Assembly: GCA_017449745.1 (NCBI GenBank) | Contig: JAFTFD010000364.1 | Coordinates: 1 to 32,396, forward strand | Length of the DNA stretch: 32,396 nt | Direction: 5' to 3' | Source: Lachnospiraceae bacterium | GTDB taxonomy: Bacteria; Bacillota; Clostridia; Lachnospirales; Lachnospiraceae | In this document: piece by piece, positions 23,670-31,995 of the stretch | Position numbering within the stretch: the stretch's first letter is position 1 | How the letters are laid out: each line of letters begins with the position of its first letter | Notes under the pieces: model-generated | Databases searched by the model: none | The model's input: the letters and a program-made list of their open reading frames with translations, nothing else | Told to the model about the DNA's origin: nothing | Translations under genes and position numbers: made by a program

Positions 23670-24569
23670 ATGACTGTTTTACAGCTCAAATATGTCATTG
23701 CGATCGACGAAGAGTGTTCCATGAGAAAAGCAGCGGACAGACTTTATGTGTCGCAGCCGGGGCTTTCCAGTGCGGTAAGAGATCTTGAGAATGAGATCGG
23801 AATACAGATATTTGAAAGAGTTCATAACGGCGTTGTGACAACGGCTGCGGGGGCGACCTTTATCGCCTACGCAAGGACAGTGGTGGAACAATTTGAAGGT
23901 CTGGAAAACAGATATCTCTATCCGAAAACAGAGAGGCCCACTTTTTCCGTCTCCATGCAGCATTACACGGTTGCTGTTAACGCGTTTATAGATACAGTCA
24001 GAGAGTATGACCTTCCGGAGTATCAGTACTCAATCAGGGAGACGCAGACCAGCGAAGTGATCGAAGACATCAAGACGCTGCGCAGCGAGATCGGTGTTAT
24101 TGCACTCAGTGACTTCAATAAGAACACCTTCCGGAAAATCTTCGCGGACGCCTCTCTGGAGTTCCATGAACTCTTTACCAGAGACACCTATGTTTATCTC
24201 AGGGATGATCATCCTCTTGCAAATGAGGAGGAGATCTCGCTGAATGAACTGCAGGACTATCCGTGCCTTGTCTTCGACCAGGGGAGTAATACCTCTTTTT
24301 ATTATCGGGAAGAGGCCCTGGCGACTTATGATTACAAGAAGATCATCAGCTCTAATGAAAGGGCCACCTCGATGGAGATTCTTCTGGGGCTCAACAGCTA
24401 TGCGGTAGGCACTGCCATGCTGGGGGACTCCCTGAATGCTTCCCGCATCAAGGTGGTCAAGCTCAAAGAGAACGAAAAGCTGACTTTCGGCTACATCATT
24501 AGAAAAGGCGCTGTCCTCAGCGATATGGGAAAGACCTTTGTCAGTATGCTTGGCCGTTATTCGGAATAA
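23670..24569 (+). CDS. LysR family transcriptional regulator
   Basis: ATG 23670 lies behind GGAAGGAG; the open frame extends upstream into patB but without a start signal. The 300-residue protein opens MTVLQLKYVIAIDEECSMRKAADRLYVSQPGLSSAVRDLE, a standard LysR helix-turn-helix, followed by a periplasmic-binding-like effector domain (about 90-300). It overlaps nothing and lies 76 nt after patB. LysR regulators of sulfur metabolism in Bacillota typically respond to O-acetylserine, N-acetylcysteine or sulfide; the effector here is unknown. Likely targets are the patB-lysR unit and the divergent sulfur operon, where a T-N11-A palindrome is present. The inferred role rests on position. Confidence 0.93.
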   Translation: MTVLQLKYVIAIDEECSMRKAADRLYVSQPGLSSAVRDLENEIGIQIFERVHNGVVTTAAGATFIAYARTVVEQFEGLENRYLYPKTERPTFSVSMQHYTVAVNAFIDTVREYDLPEYQYSIRETQTSEVIEDIKTLRSEIGVIALSDFNKNTFRKIFADASLEFHELFTRDTYVYLRDDHPLANEEEISLNELQDYPCLVFDQGSNTSFYYREEALATYDYKKIISSNERATSMEILLGLNSYAVGTAMLGDSLNASRIKVVKLKENEKLTFGYIIRKGAVLSDMGKTFVSMLGRYSE

Positions 24570-24761
24570 ACTACTACCGTCTCGTTACAGGATCGTCCCC
24601 TTCTTAGGCCTTACATACTGATTGGAGCGGATCTCTGAAAAATACCCGCCTGTACTATTTCACCTGAACAACAGATCTGTCAGGCCGGAGATCCCTCCCA
24701 CTACTTTCTTGACTGTCTCACTGCCTGTGCCTATTTTATGCCGCCTTCTTCATCCTGTCAT

Positions 24762-25949
24762 CTACTTCTTCCTCTTTCTGTATTCCTGCGGCGTCATTCC
24801 CTTCTGCGCGCGGAAAACTTTAATAAAATAGCTCTGGGAAGAGAACTGCAGCAGAGTGCTGATTTCTCCCGGACTGTACTGCCCGCTATCCAGAAGATAG
24901 GCCGCTTCCCGAATTTTCTGTTCCGCGATATAGTCCGTGATCGTCTCCCCGGTGACCTCACGAAAACGTTTACTGATATAGGAAGGTGTAAGGTGCACCC
25001 CGTCTGCTATTACAGAGGTAGAAAGCCTGTCATAGATGTGGGTGATCACATACCGGCTGATCTCGCAGCAGATATCATCTGCGTAGGGAAACGCACTGAC
25101 CTTTTCGACCTCACGGGTATAATCCAGCATGAAATCTTGAAAAACAGGTGCCAATTCATGCAGACTCCTCGCCTGCAGGAGCTGTGTGATGACGGAATCG
25201 CTGATCAGATTGGCAACTGCAGGATCCACGCCGGCATCCATTGCCCTTCTGGAAGCAACCATATTCGCTCCCAGCATATAGGCGCGGCGCAGTTCAAAGT
25301 CGCGTGTCGCTTCCTCCACTTCAGGAAGATGATAGATAGGTGCTTCGTTGAAAAACAACTGCAGTTCCCTGACCTTGCCATGATCCAATAAGGAAAGGAT
25401 CTGCAGATCCAGTCCTTCCCCGGGGGTTCTTTCCTTCTCTATTTCCCGAAGAGGTTCCCGTTTCGCAGGAAAAAACTCATTCCAGCGAAATGGGAGATTC
25501 GGTACTTCCGGAAAACCATTTCCCGTAATTGAAGCGCATATCAGCTGTAAATAAGCGATCAGACTGGAAACGCTGATATGCGGATGCCGCTCCGCATGCA
25601 TGACAAAAATGTCCGCATCCGGCTCGGGATGTCCCAGTCTCACCATCAGCGAACGTGCCTGCTTGCGAGTGCAGGTATCCAGCAGGACCGGTCCAAGGAA
25701 CAAAAGGTTCCTGCTGTCTTCTCCCTCCCATGGAATGGATACTCCTCCAAAATACAGTCCTTCCGGAGACTGTGAATACCATATTTCCGGGATCACATCG
25801 GGTAAGGAACTTGCCAGGTACATCGGCAGATTATAATCCCACTGCCTCTCGTCTGTCTGAAACAGAAGTTCCCTGTCCCGAAAAACGCTGGTACAGATCC
25901 CTGTCGCCCGGGAAAAGAGCGTCAGCCAGACTTTCAGATCCGTTTTCAT
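24762..25949 (-). CDS. AraC family transcriptional regulator
   Basis: From ATG 25949 (AGGAGG eleven bases upstream) the protein has 395 residues; an in-frame TTG ten codons earlier would place that AGGAGG inside the gene and is rejected. The last roughly 105 residues hold the two AraC helix-turn-helix motifs: LSTSVIADGVHLTPSYISKRFREV and the second with YSPGEISTLLQFSSQSYFIKVF, ending KGMTPQEYRKRKK. The N-terminal 280 residues resemble the ligand/sensor domain found in AraC proteins of Lachnospiraceae (WLTLFSRATGICTSVF near the start), without a recognised cupin motif. It diverges from the sugar symporter-esterase pair, so it probably activates these genes in response to their substrate. Confidence 0.92.
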   Translation of the reverse strand: MKTDLKVWLTLFSRATGICTSVFRDRELLFQTDERQWDYNLPMYLASSLPDVIPEIWYSQSPEGLYFGGVSIPWEGEDSRNLLFLGPVLLDTCTRKQARSLMVRLGHPEPDADIFVMHAERHPHISVSSLIAYLQLICASITGNGFPEVPNLPFRWNEFFPAKREPLREIEKERTPGEGLDLQILSLLDHGKVRELQLFFNEAPIYHLPEVEEATRDFELRRAYMLGANMVASRRAMDAGVDPAVANLISDSVITQLLQARSLHELAPVFQDFMLDYTREVEKVSAFPYADDICCEISRYVITHIYDRLSTSVIADGVHLTPSYISKRFREVTGETITDYIAEQKIREAAYLLDSGQYSPGEISTLLQFSSQSYFIKVFRAQKGMTPQEYRKRKK

Positions 25950-25971
25950 ATCTGCTTCATCCTCCTGTTTT

Positions 25972-26084
25972 GTTAGCAACTACACAAAATTTTACCATGG
26001 ATAAAATAATTATGGTATACCCTCTCACCGCTCGTTGTTAAAATACAATTACACAATACGAAACAGCACTAATTATTAGCAACA
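25972..26084. promoter_or_regulatory. Divergent control region between araC and the symporter gene
   Basis: The 149-bp gap holds two direct copies of TTAGCAAC, one just upstream of the AraC start (near 25973) and one before the symporter start (near 26076). These are candidate half-sites for the AraC protein. No consensus promoter is evident, as expected for activated genes. Confidence 0.35.
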
Positions 26085-26098
26085 ATTTGGAGGGTAAA

Positions 26099-27490
26099 AT
26101 GAGTTCAAAAGAAACCGCAGTAAAAACAGCTGAACAGACTTCATCGCAGAAGCTCGGCCTGGGCAGACTTCTTGCCTGGTCGATCCGCGGAGGTTCCACG
26201 GGCGTCGCCCTGATGGTCATGGGATTTCTCACCATTTTCTGCACAAATACACTTGGCGTTCCGGCTAAAACCGTAGGAACACTTCTGCTGCTCAGCAAGC
26301 TCCTTGACGGTGTGACCGATATCTTCGCCGGATTCATCGTTGACAAAACAAACACAAAGATCGGACGCGGACGTCCCTTCGAACTGTGCATCATCGGTCT
26401 CTGGGCAGCAACGGTCGGCCTGTTTATGTGCCCGCCATCGTTCTCGATGACCATGAAGTGCATCTGGATCTTTATCATGTATGCGCTTTCCAACTCGATT
26501 TTCATGACGTTCCTGAATGCGAACGGCACAGTATACATGATCCGTGCCTTCAATAACCAGCAGCACTATGTAGCGCTCTCAACTTACGGCGGACTCGTCC
26601 CGATGGTCGTTGTCGTTATTTTCAACATTATCTTCCCCATCCTGATGGGAACGATGGCAACCTCGCAGCAGGGCTGGATCACCCTGGTCCTTATTTTTGC
26701 CGTCCCGATGACGCTGCTTGGTCTGCTGCGTTTCTTCTTTATCAAAGAGACTTACGATACGGACGTAAAAGCCGGCGAAAAGCTTGAAGTCAAAGATGTC
26801 GTCACCGTGCTCAAAAACAACAAGTATATCTACGCGATCGCCTTTGCAACACTGATCATGAACTTCTGCACGAACATGGGCGTCAATGTATACTACTTTA
26901 CGGATATTGTAGGCAATGTCGGACTGATGGGCGCACTTTCAGCAGTACAGATGATCTCTCTCCCGATGATGTTCATCCTTCCGCAGTTCCTCAAGAGAAC
27001 GACTGCGGTCAGGATCATCCGGGTCGGTGTCCTGGTGACTGTTGTCGGATATTTGATCAACTTCTTTGCAGGTTCCAACTTCCCGATGCTGGCTCTGGCA
27101 GCCGTACTCTTCGGCGCAGGTGCGGTTCCGATCTCCATGCTGACACCTCTTCTGATCATTGACTGCGCAGATTTTAACGAATATAAAGGGCTGTACAGGC
27201 TGGAGGGATCCCTCAGCGCTGTAAACGGTTTCGCCAACAAAGTAGGTGCGGGACTTGGCGCAGGCATGCTCGGTATTCTTTTAGGAGCCGCAGGTTATGA
27301 CGGAACGGCAGCAGTAAAGAGCGCATCCGCCCTGCTGATGGTCCGCCTGCTCTACTCCGTGATCCCCGCAGCGCTGTATTTCTGCGTATATCTGGCACTC
27401 CGCCTTTATAAGCTTGACAAGATCATGCCCGAAGTCCGCAAAACCAACGAAGAGAACCGCGAAAAGATGAAAGCAGGGAAGGAGGCATAA
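26099..27490 (+). CDS. GPH-family sugar/glycoside:cation symporter (MFS)
   Basis: ATG 26099 follows GGAGGG. The 463-residue protein is hydrophobic throughout with about twelve membrane segments. The family motif D70-GVTDIFAGFIVDKTNTKIGRGRPF-94 between the second and third helices identifies the glycoside-pentoside-hexuronide:cation group (MelB, UidB, XynB relatives). It would import a glycoside or sugar acid with Na+ or H+. The esterase-like gene starts two bases after its stop, and that gene's ribosome binding site lies in the end of this one, so the two are coupled. The substrate is probably the substrate or product of that enzyme. Confidence 0.92.
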   Translation: MSSKETAVKTAEQTSSQKLGLGRLLAWSIRGGSTGVALMVMGFLTIFCTNTLGVPAKTVGTLLLLSKLLDGVTDIFAGFIVDKTNTKIGRGRPFELCIIGLWAATVGLFMCPPSFSMTMKCIWIFIMYALSNSIFMTFLNANGTVYMIRAFNNQQHYVALSTYGGLVPMVVVVIFNIIFPILMGTMATSQQGWITLVLIFAVPMTLLGLLRFFFIKETYDTDVKAGEKLEVKDVVTVLKNNKYIYAIAFATLIMNFCTNMGVNVYYFTDIVGNVGLMGALSAVQMISLPMMFILPQFLKRTTAVRIIRVGVLVTVVGYLINFFAGSNFPMLALAAVLFGAGAVPISMLTPLLIIDCADFNEYKGLYRLEGSLSAVNGFANKVGAGLGAGMLGILLGAAGYDGTAAVKSASALLMVRLLYSVIPAALYFCVYLALRLYKLDKIMPEVRKTNEENREKMKAGKEA

Positions 27491-27492
27491 AC

Positions 27493-29508
27493 ATGGAGCA
27501 GACACTCTATACCCCTCATGGTGATCCGTATTTTTCAGAACCGTATATTGACGTCGAGGAATGGCGTGATCTGCCTGTCCGTCACTACTATGTGCACGGC
27601 GGGTTCCGCGGGACAGACTTTGACGGCGCGAACGAAGTCCGCTTCTGTTTTTACTATCCCGAAAAGGAAAAATATGAAGGACGCTTCTTCCAGTACGTAT
27701 CCCCTGCTCCGGAAGACGAACATGAGAGTGAAAAGCTGACAGGCGAGGACGACAAGATCTCGTTCTGCATCACGCACGGAGCCTACTATGTGGTCTCCAA
27801 CCAGGGCGGATTCGTCATAGGAAAAGACCCTTCCAGGCTCTATAAATCCAGCTCCGCTTCCGCGGAATTCAGCCGCGAGATCGCTAAAAAGCTATATGGA
27901 ACAGACAAACGTCCCTACGGTTACATCTTTGGCGGAAGCGGCGGTTCCTTTAAGACCATGGGCGCCATGGAAGCTACGGAAGGTATCTGGGACGGCGCTG
28001 TGCCGTACGTCATGGCTAATCCTATTGCAGCTCCTAACGTATTTGCCTCCCGTATGCATGCAGTGCGCGTACTTGGAGAAGACGGACTTAAGAAAGTCGT
28101 TGCTGCCATGGAACCCGGAGGATCCGGAGACATATATGAAGGTCTGGATGAGATACAGAAAGCAGCTCTGAAAGAAGCTTCCGCCATGGGCTTCCCGGAC
28201 AGAGCGTGGTTCTGCCATCCGTTCATGGGAGATGGTGCGCTGATGGTCCTGGTTCCAACTGTATATCGCCTCTTCCCTCAGTATTTTACTGATTTCTGGG
28301 AGAAAGAAGGATACGAGGGCGCAGACCCGGCAAGCGATGCCGTTCGTGACAGAATGCGCCACGTCACCACAGTTACAGAAATCATTTATGATATACCCGC
28401 TGCTGCGGAGGAAGAACAGTTTACCAGCGTTGATAACAGCTGGGTCAACACGATGCTGGGCGGCGAACCTCTTCCAAAGATCCGCATCAGGGATCTGGTT
28501 CCGACAGATTCCTACCAGTTCCACTGCCGTTTCCGTGTTCTCTCCGGTGCCTGCAAGGGAGCGGAAATCAATATTAAGGAAATCAACGGGGATATCATTG
28601 AGCTGCATCCTCAGAACGACGGCGCCGAGAACATAAATCCCTTTAAGGAACTGCAGCCCGGCGATGAGATCATGATCGACAACTCCGACGCGATCGCGAT
28701 GCAGTTTTTCCACAGACATCAGATCCCGGATGCGACCTACAAGGTATATGATCAGTTCCGCAATGAGCAGGGAGAGCCTATTCCTGCGCAGCTTCCCTTC
28801 CTGATCGCTCCGATCATCGCGACAAGCGGCGCAGGGATCCTGATCGACGGTAATATTCACGGCAAGGTCATCGGCCTTTGCTCCGCGATCGATGAGAGCG
28901 CATGCCCCTGGCACGGCGACTGGTACCGGGAGGCTGTCGCCCGTCATGGCAAGTCCGATGATTTCAGGCTTTATTACCATGATAACAGCATCCACGATGA
29001 CCGGGCCGGTTACCTGGATGACAGACAGCGCCAGGTAGACTATCTCGGAACTCTGCACCAGGCACTTCTGGATGTGGCAGCCTGGGCAGAACAAGGAAAA
29101 GAACCGCTTCCTACCATGAATTACACTTTCGCCGATGGCCAGATCACACTTCCCGCACATGCCGGCGAGAGAGGCGGCATGCAGCCTGTCCCCTTCGCGA
29201 GTGTCAACGGGGGAAGGGTCGCGAGAGTAAAGGCCGGCGAGGAAGTCCGGTTTGAGGCAAAGATCGAAGTCAATATCGGTTCTGTCACCGGGGCTGCCTG
29301 GGACTATGAACGTACGAATGACTGGTCCCATGAAGAAACTCTGATTCCCGGGCAGGACGGAGACGCAAGCATTATCTCCACGCATGTGTTTGCGAAGCCC
29401 GGAATCTATTACCCCTGCCTTAAGGTAAAAGCGAACCGCTTCGGAGATGCATCGGATATCTTCACCCAGTGTAAGAATCTGGACCGTGTGAAGGTAATTG
29501 TTGAATAA
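27493..29508 (+). CDS. Large serine esterase-like alpha/beta hydrolase with PKD-like C-terminus
   Basis: The 671-residue protein has no signal peptide, so it should be cytoplasmic and act on what the upstream symporter imports. The nucleophile region GYIFGGSGGSFKTMGAMEATEGIWDGAVPYV contains GxSxG with S149. Candidate partners are D467 in CSAIDESACPWHGDWY and H501 in DNSIHDDRAGYL, in the order of a serine-hydrolase triad. The nucleophile surroundings recall the tannase/feruloyl esterase family, but the tannase cysteine pair is not evident. Residues 340-400 form an inserted beta domain, and 568-671 look like a PKD-type beta-sandwich (RVARVKAGEEVRFEAKIEV). Ester cleavage of an acylated or phenolic glycoside is the best guess. 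I know no characterised member that fits exactly. Confidence 0.65.
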   Translation: MEQTLYTPHGDPYFSEPYIDVEEWRDLPVRHYYVHGGFRGTDFDGANEVRFCFYYPEKEKYEGRFFQYVSPAPEDEHESEKLTGEDDKISFCITHGAYYVVSNQGGFVIGKDPSRLYKSSSASAEFSREIAKKLYGTDKRPYGYIFGGSGGSFKTMGAMEATEGIWDGAVPYVMANPIAAPNVFASRMHAVRVLGEDGLKKVVAAMEPGGSGDIYEGLDEIQKAALKEASAMGFPDRAWFCHPFMGDGALMVLVPTVYRLFPQYFTDFWEKEGYEGADPASDAVRDRMRHVTTVTEIIYDIPAAAEEEQFTSVDNSWVNTMLGGEPLPKIRIRDLVPTDSYQFHCRFRVLSGACKGAEINIKEINGDIIELHPQNDGAENINPFKELQPGDEIMIDNSDAIAMQFFHRHQIPDATYKVYDQFRNEQGEPIPAQLPFLIAPIIATSGAGILIDGNIHGKVIGLCSAIDESACPWHGDWYREAVARHGKSDDFRLYYHDNSIHDDRAGYLDDRQRQVDYLGTLHQALLDVAAWAEQGKEPLPTMNYTFADGQITLPAHAGERGGMQPVPFASVNGGRVARVKAGEEVRFEAKIEVNIGSVTGAAWDYERTNDWSHEETLIPGQDGDASIISTHVFAKPGIYYPCLKVKANRFGDASDIFTQCKNLDRVKVIVE

Positions 29509-29533
29509 CTCCAAAAATAATCGTACAGAACAA

Positions 29534-29571
29534 AGAACAGCCGGAACTTCGTTGGAAGCTCCGGCTGTTCT
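29534..29571 (+). terminator. Long hairpin after the esterase gene
   Basis: A 17-bp stem with one mismatch (29534-29550 with 29555-29571) begins 25 nt after the stop. It lacks a T-run on the plus strand, so termination may be inefficient. Its right arm shares a GGAAGCTCCGGCT core with the cysK terminator. Confidence 0.6.
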
Positions 29572-29665
29572 GACGCATGCGTCCGGGATTCGTCGTACTC
29601 ACGATCGCGAACACGGGCATTGACTGGCTGAAGATGTAGCTCATGGCGATCTGCGCCACGCTGCA
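29572..29665 (-). pseudogene. Remnant of an aldo/keto reductase C-terminus
   Basis: On the minus strand about 30 codons read SVAQIAMSYIFSQSMPVFAI followed by VSTTNPGRM, the helix-strand segment near the end of aldo/keto reductases (VAQIAL...P.IVG...P.R). A stop codon lies three codons upstream (29666-29668), no start is present, and the reading continues only into the hairpin at 29534-29571. The rest of the gene is absent, so it is a decayed fragment. Confidence 0.6.
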
Positions 29666-29702
29666 TTACGAGATGATGAATGATGCCCGTGCCCTTTTTA
29701 CT

Positions 29703-29728
29703 CAAGGCTTGTCAACATGGGAGCCTTG
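29703..29728. repeat. 7-bp inverted repeat CAAGGCT...AGCCTTG
   Basis: Perfect arms at 29703-29709 and 29722-29728 surround 12 nt. There is no clear T-run, and the function is unknown. Confidence 0.35.
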
Positions 29729-29797
29729 TGGCACAGCAGCTTTTCGTTTTCTTTATAATGTGGTGCATCAGATATGAGACAGAAGGCTTGGTATATA

Positions 29798-29806
29798 TGT
29801 TATAAT
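29798..29806 (+). promoter_or_regulatory. Extended -10 promoter of the flavodoxin gene
   Basis: TGT-TATAAT at 29798-29806 without a good -35. The leader to the start at 29869 is about 55 nt and carries AGGAAGGAG. Confidence 0.5.
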
Positions 29807-29868
29807 GAAAGCAATCATTTAACTGAAGAAGGCTGGAGTCTAAATGACTTGAGGAAGGAGCAAACCAT

Positions 29869-30279
29869 ATGAAGATCGCAGTCAGATATTACACAAAGAC
29901 AGGAAACACGAAACGGCTGGCAGAGGCGGTTGCCAATGCAGTCGGTACAGAGGCACTTCCAATCAGCAGTCCGATTACAGAGCCTGTGGATATCCTTTTC
30001 CTGGGAAATTCCTATTATGCTTTCAGTATTGATCCCGAAGTACGTAAGTTTGTTCAATCACTGGAGAAAGACAAAGTAGGGCGCATCGTGAATTTCGGCT
30101 CCGCGGCTATGCTCAATTCGACTTATAAGAAAGTCAAAGCTGAGGCGGAAAAGGTCGGGATTCCAATGGACGAACGGGAGTTCCATTGCAGAGGAGAATT
30201 TAAAGGCATCCATAAGGAAAGACCGAATTCTGATGACTTAAAGGCAGCAGCTGAATTTGCAAAAAAAATAATTGAGTGA
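29869..30279 (+). CDS. Small flavodoxin-family protein
   Basis: The 136-residue protein opens MKIAVRYYTKTGNTKRLAEAV, with T9-K-T-G-N-T14 as the FMN-phosphate loop of flavodoxins. A strand with VDILFLGNSYYAF and a later strand IVNFGSAA fit the rest of the fold. Length matches short flavodoxins. The gene is behind AGGAAGGAG, has its own promoter, and ends at hairpins (30278-30307, 30335-30375), so it is monocistronic. It probably carries low-potential electrons; a partner is not evident from the neighbours. Confidence 0.88.
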   Translation: MKIAVRYYTKTGNTKRLAEAVANAVGTEALPISSPITEPVDILFLGNSYYAFSIDPEVRKFVQSLEKDKVGRIVNFGSAAMLNSTYKKVKAEAEKVGIPMDEREFHCRGEFKGIHKERPNSDDLKAAAEFAKKIIE

Positions 30280-30307
30280 TCATATATATAAACCAGTATA
30301 TATGATC
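30278..30307. repeat. AT-rich hairpin at the flavodoxin stop codon
   Basis: A perfect 11-bp inverted repeat (30278-30288 with 30297-30307) overlaps the stop codon of the flavodoxin gene. No T-run follows; it may stabilise the 3' end before the true terminator. Confidence 0.6.
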
Positions 30308-30334
30308 CTTGAGAGAATGAAGAATAGAAACAAA

Positions 30335-30375
30335 CAACAACCGTCACTTGGCATCGTGGCGGTTGTTGCTTTTTT
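30335..30375. terminator. Bidirectional terminator between flavodoxin and hydE
   Basis: A 13-bp stem with one G-T pair (30335-30347 with 30356-30368) is followed by CTTTTTT on the plus strand. On the minus strand it is followed by TTTGTTTCT, so it can serve both convergent genes. Confidence 0.85.
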
Positions 30376-30411
30376 AGAGTAACCGTGATGGTGAAACAAA
30401 CACGTGGAATG

Positions 30412-31488
30412 TTAATGCAATCGGCCTTCAACGAACCGTGCATGATCTCCTCTCGCGGTGACAACGTGATACCCTATTTTCTCCATTCTCAGTTCCATGC
30501 AGTGCCTGCATTCCGCGGCTTCATCCCCGGTGCAGATCTTTCCGTCATAGAGAAGGTAATCTTTACGGACGGAGACGGGGGAAAGATTGGGCATGATCAC
30601 ATTGGCACCTGCCTGGATCCCCATCTCTCTTCCGAGAGGATGAATCGTGCCGAGTGCTGTCGTAGCCGGGAGCAGTGCATCCGGGAAGGATAATCTTAAT
30701 ACAGCAAGGAAAAACAGAGTATCCTCTAATGTCCCTTTTTTCTCATCCTTAAAAGGCGTTTCATGGTGCGGAATGAACGGTCCTATGCCGATCATCTCCG
30801 GCTGCAGCTCGTGCAGAAATGCAAAATCATCCGCATAGCAGTCCTCTGTCTGATAAGGCGATCCCACCATAAAACCTGCCCCCACCTGATATCCGATCTC
30901 TTTAAGATCATAGAGGCACTGCATTCGGTTTTTCATGCTCAGCTCTGACGGATGAAGGCGGCCGTAGTGTTCCTCATTGGCAGTTTCATGCCTTAAAAGA
31001 TAACGGTCAGCGCCTGCCCTGAAATATTCCTCGTAACTTTTCCGGCTTTTTTCTCCGATAGAGAGCGTCACGGCACAGTCGGGGTGCAGCTCCTTGATTC
31101 CGGAAACGATTTCACATATTTCCGCATCCGAATAGTGAAGATCCTCGCCACCCTGCAGCACAATAGTGCGGAAATTAAGGTCATAACCGCGGTCAGCGCA
31201 TTCCAGGATCTGTTCTTTTGTCAGTCTGTAACGGTTGACATTGCGGTTGTCCCTGCGCAGGCCGCAGTAGAGACAGTTGTTCCGGCAAAAATTCGTAAAC
31301 TCAATGAGTCCGCGCAGATAAATATCTTTTCCGTAGACGGAATCGGCCTTTTCTCTTGCAAGCCCGTACAGATAATCTCTGTCCTCTTTTGCCAGATCCC
31401 CACGCATAGATATCATCGACAAGAACTCTTCTCTAGTCAGATCGTTCTCTCTATTCAGCTTATCCGCTAATTCCCTGAATTCCTGCAT
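30412..31488 (-). CDS. hydE: [FeFe]-hydrogenase H-cluster maturase HydE (radical SAM)
   Basis: The 358-residue protein starts behind AGGAGG. The SAM-binding cluster motif is C68-RNN-C72-LY-C75 in FTNFCRNNCLYCGLRRDN. Other HydE landmarks are VLQGGEDLHY, GADRYLLRHETA, GFMVGSPYQT, GIGPFIPH, and the end SPVSVRKDYLLYDGKICTGDEA. HydE helps build the dithiolate-bridged diiron subcluster of [FeFe]-hydrogenase together with HydF and HydG, none of which is in the window. The similarity to the PylB/BioB branch leaves some room for a HydE-like paralogue, but the listed motifs fit HydE. It starts 15 nt after the truncated DUF5131 gene, which may be co-transcribed. Confidence 0.9.
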   Translation of the reverse strand: MQEFRELADKLNRENDLTREEFLSMISMRGDLAKEDRDYLYGLAREKADSVYGKDIYLRGLIEFTNFCRNNCLYCGLRRDNRNVNRYRLTKEQILECADRGYDLNFRTIVLQGGEDLHYSDAEICEIVSGIKELHPDCAVTLSIGEKSRKSYEEYFRAGADRYLLRHETANEEHYGRLHPSELSMKNRMQCLYDLKEIGYQVGAGFMVGSPYQTEDCYADDFAFLHELQPEMIGIGPFIPHHETPFKDEKKGTLEDTLFFLAVLRLSFPDALLPATTALGTIHPLGREMGIQAGANVIMPNLSPVSVRKDYLLYDGKICTGDEAAECRHCMELRMEKIGYHVVTARGDHARFVEGRLH

Positions 31489-31503
31489 GCTGTAGTTCTC
31501 CTC

Positions 31504-31995
31504 CTAACTATCCGGCGGTATATAGTCCAGTCCGGCCTTTTGTGCCTGTGAGTGCTGCAGCTCTCTTGCAATCGTATACAGCTTGCTGCCTCTGATCAGT
31601 TTCGCCCCTGTTTGATGATAATAGAACTGCACTCCATATATTTCCCCTGATGCAGCCTTTCTCTGCCACAGTGGACTGCTAAGATACGGCTTGATATTGA
31701 TCTGCGAAAGCATTGGCTCATGCGTGATCGAAAAATCCGAACTGAAACATGTATAGATCAGACTCCCGGAGGGTATTTTATATAATCCTGACTTTTTATA
31801 CTTTTCGATTGGAGTATTGAAGGATTTTGTTTTATAAACACGAGTGGGATCTTTCCCCACTTCTTCATCCCTGCGGAACATATAACAGTGTTTACAGCCT
31901 GTAGAAACGCGTATGCACCCGTGCCAGAGATTCCAGGTGATAGTCTCTGGTTCCCTGCCATCTGTCTGATCAAACATGGATATCTGTTCATACAT
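31504..31995 (-). pseudogene. DUF5131 (phage Gp37/Gp68-like) gene with in-frame internal deletions
   Basis: The frame encodes 163 residues. Residues 20-90 have the intact N-terminus of this family: ITWNLWHGCIRVSTGCKHCYMF, with C27, C34 and C37, then KTKSFNTPIEK and SLIYTCFSSDFSI. The family's central region (about 100 residues) is missing. The sequence resumes near residue 97 with IKPYLSSPLWQ and again near 122 with FYYHQTGAKLI and LQHSQAQKAGLDY, which are typical of the C-terminus. The frame has survived two joins, so the gene may still be translated but is probably not functional. Family members are usually about 240-270 residues. Known members are found in phages and in bacterial chromosomes; their function is not established. 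Confidence 0.7.

Noticed and set aside
27892..29514. Minus-strand open frame of 540 codons
   Set aside because: It is antisense to the esterase gene, with no family features; long antisense frames are common opposite GC-biased genes.
29409..29705. Minus-strand frame of 98 codons over the aldo/keto reductase remnant
   Set aside because: It is in a different frame from the recognisable fragment, runs into the esterase gene, and has no start signal.
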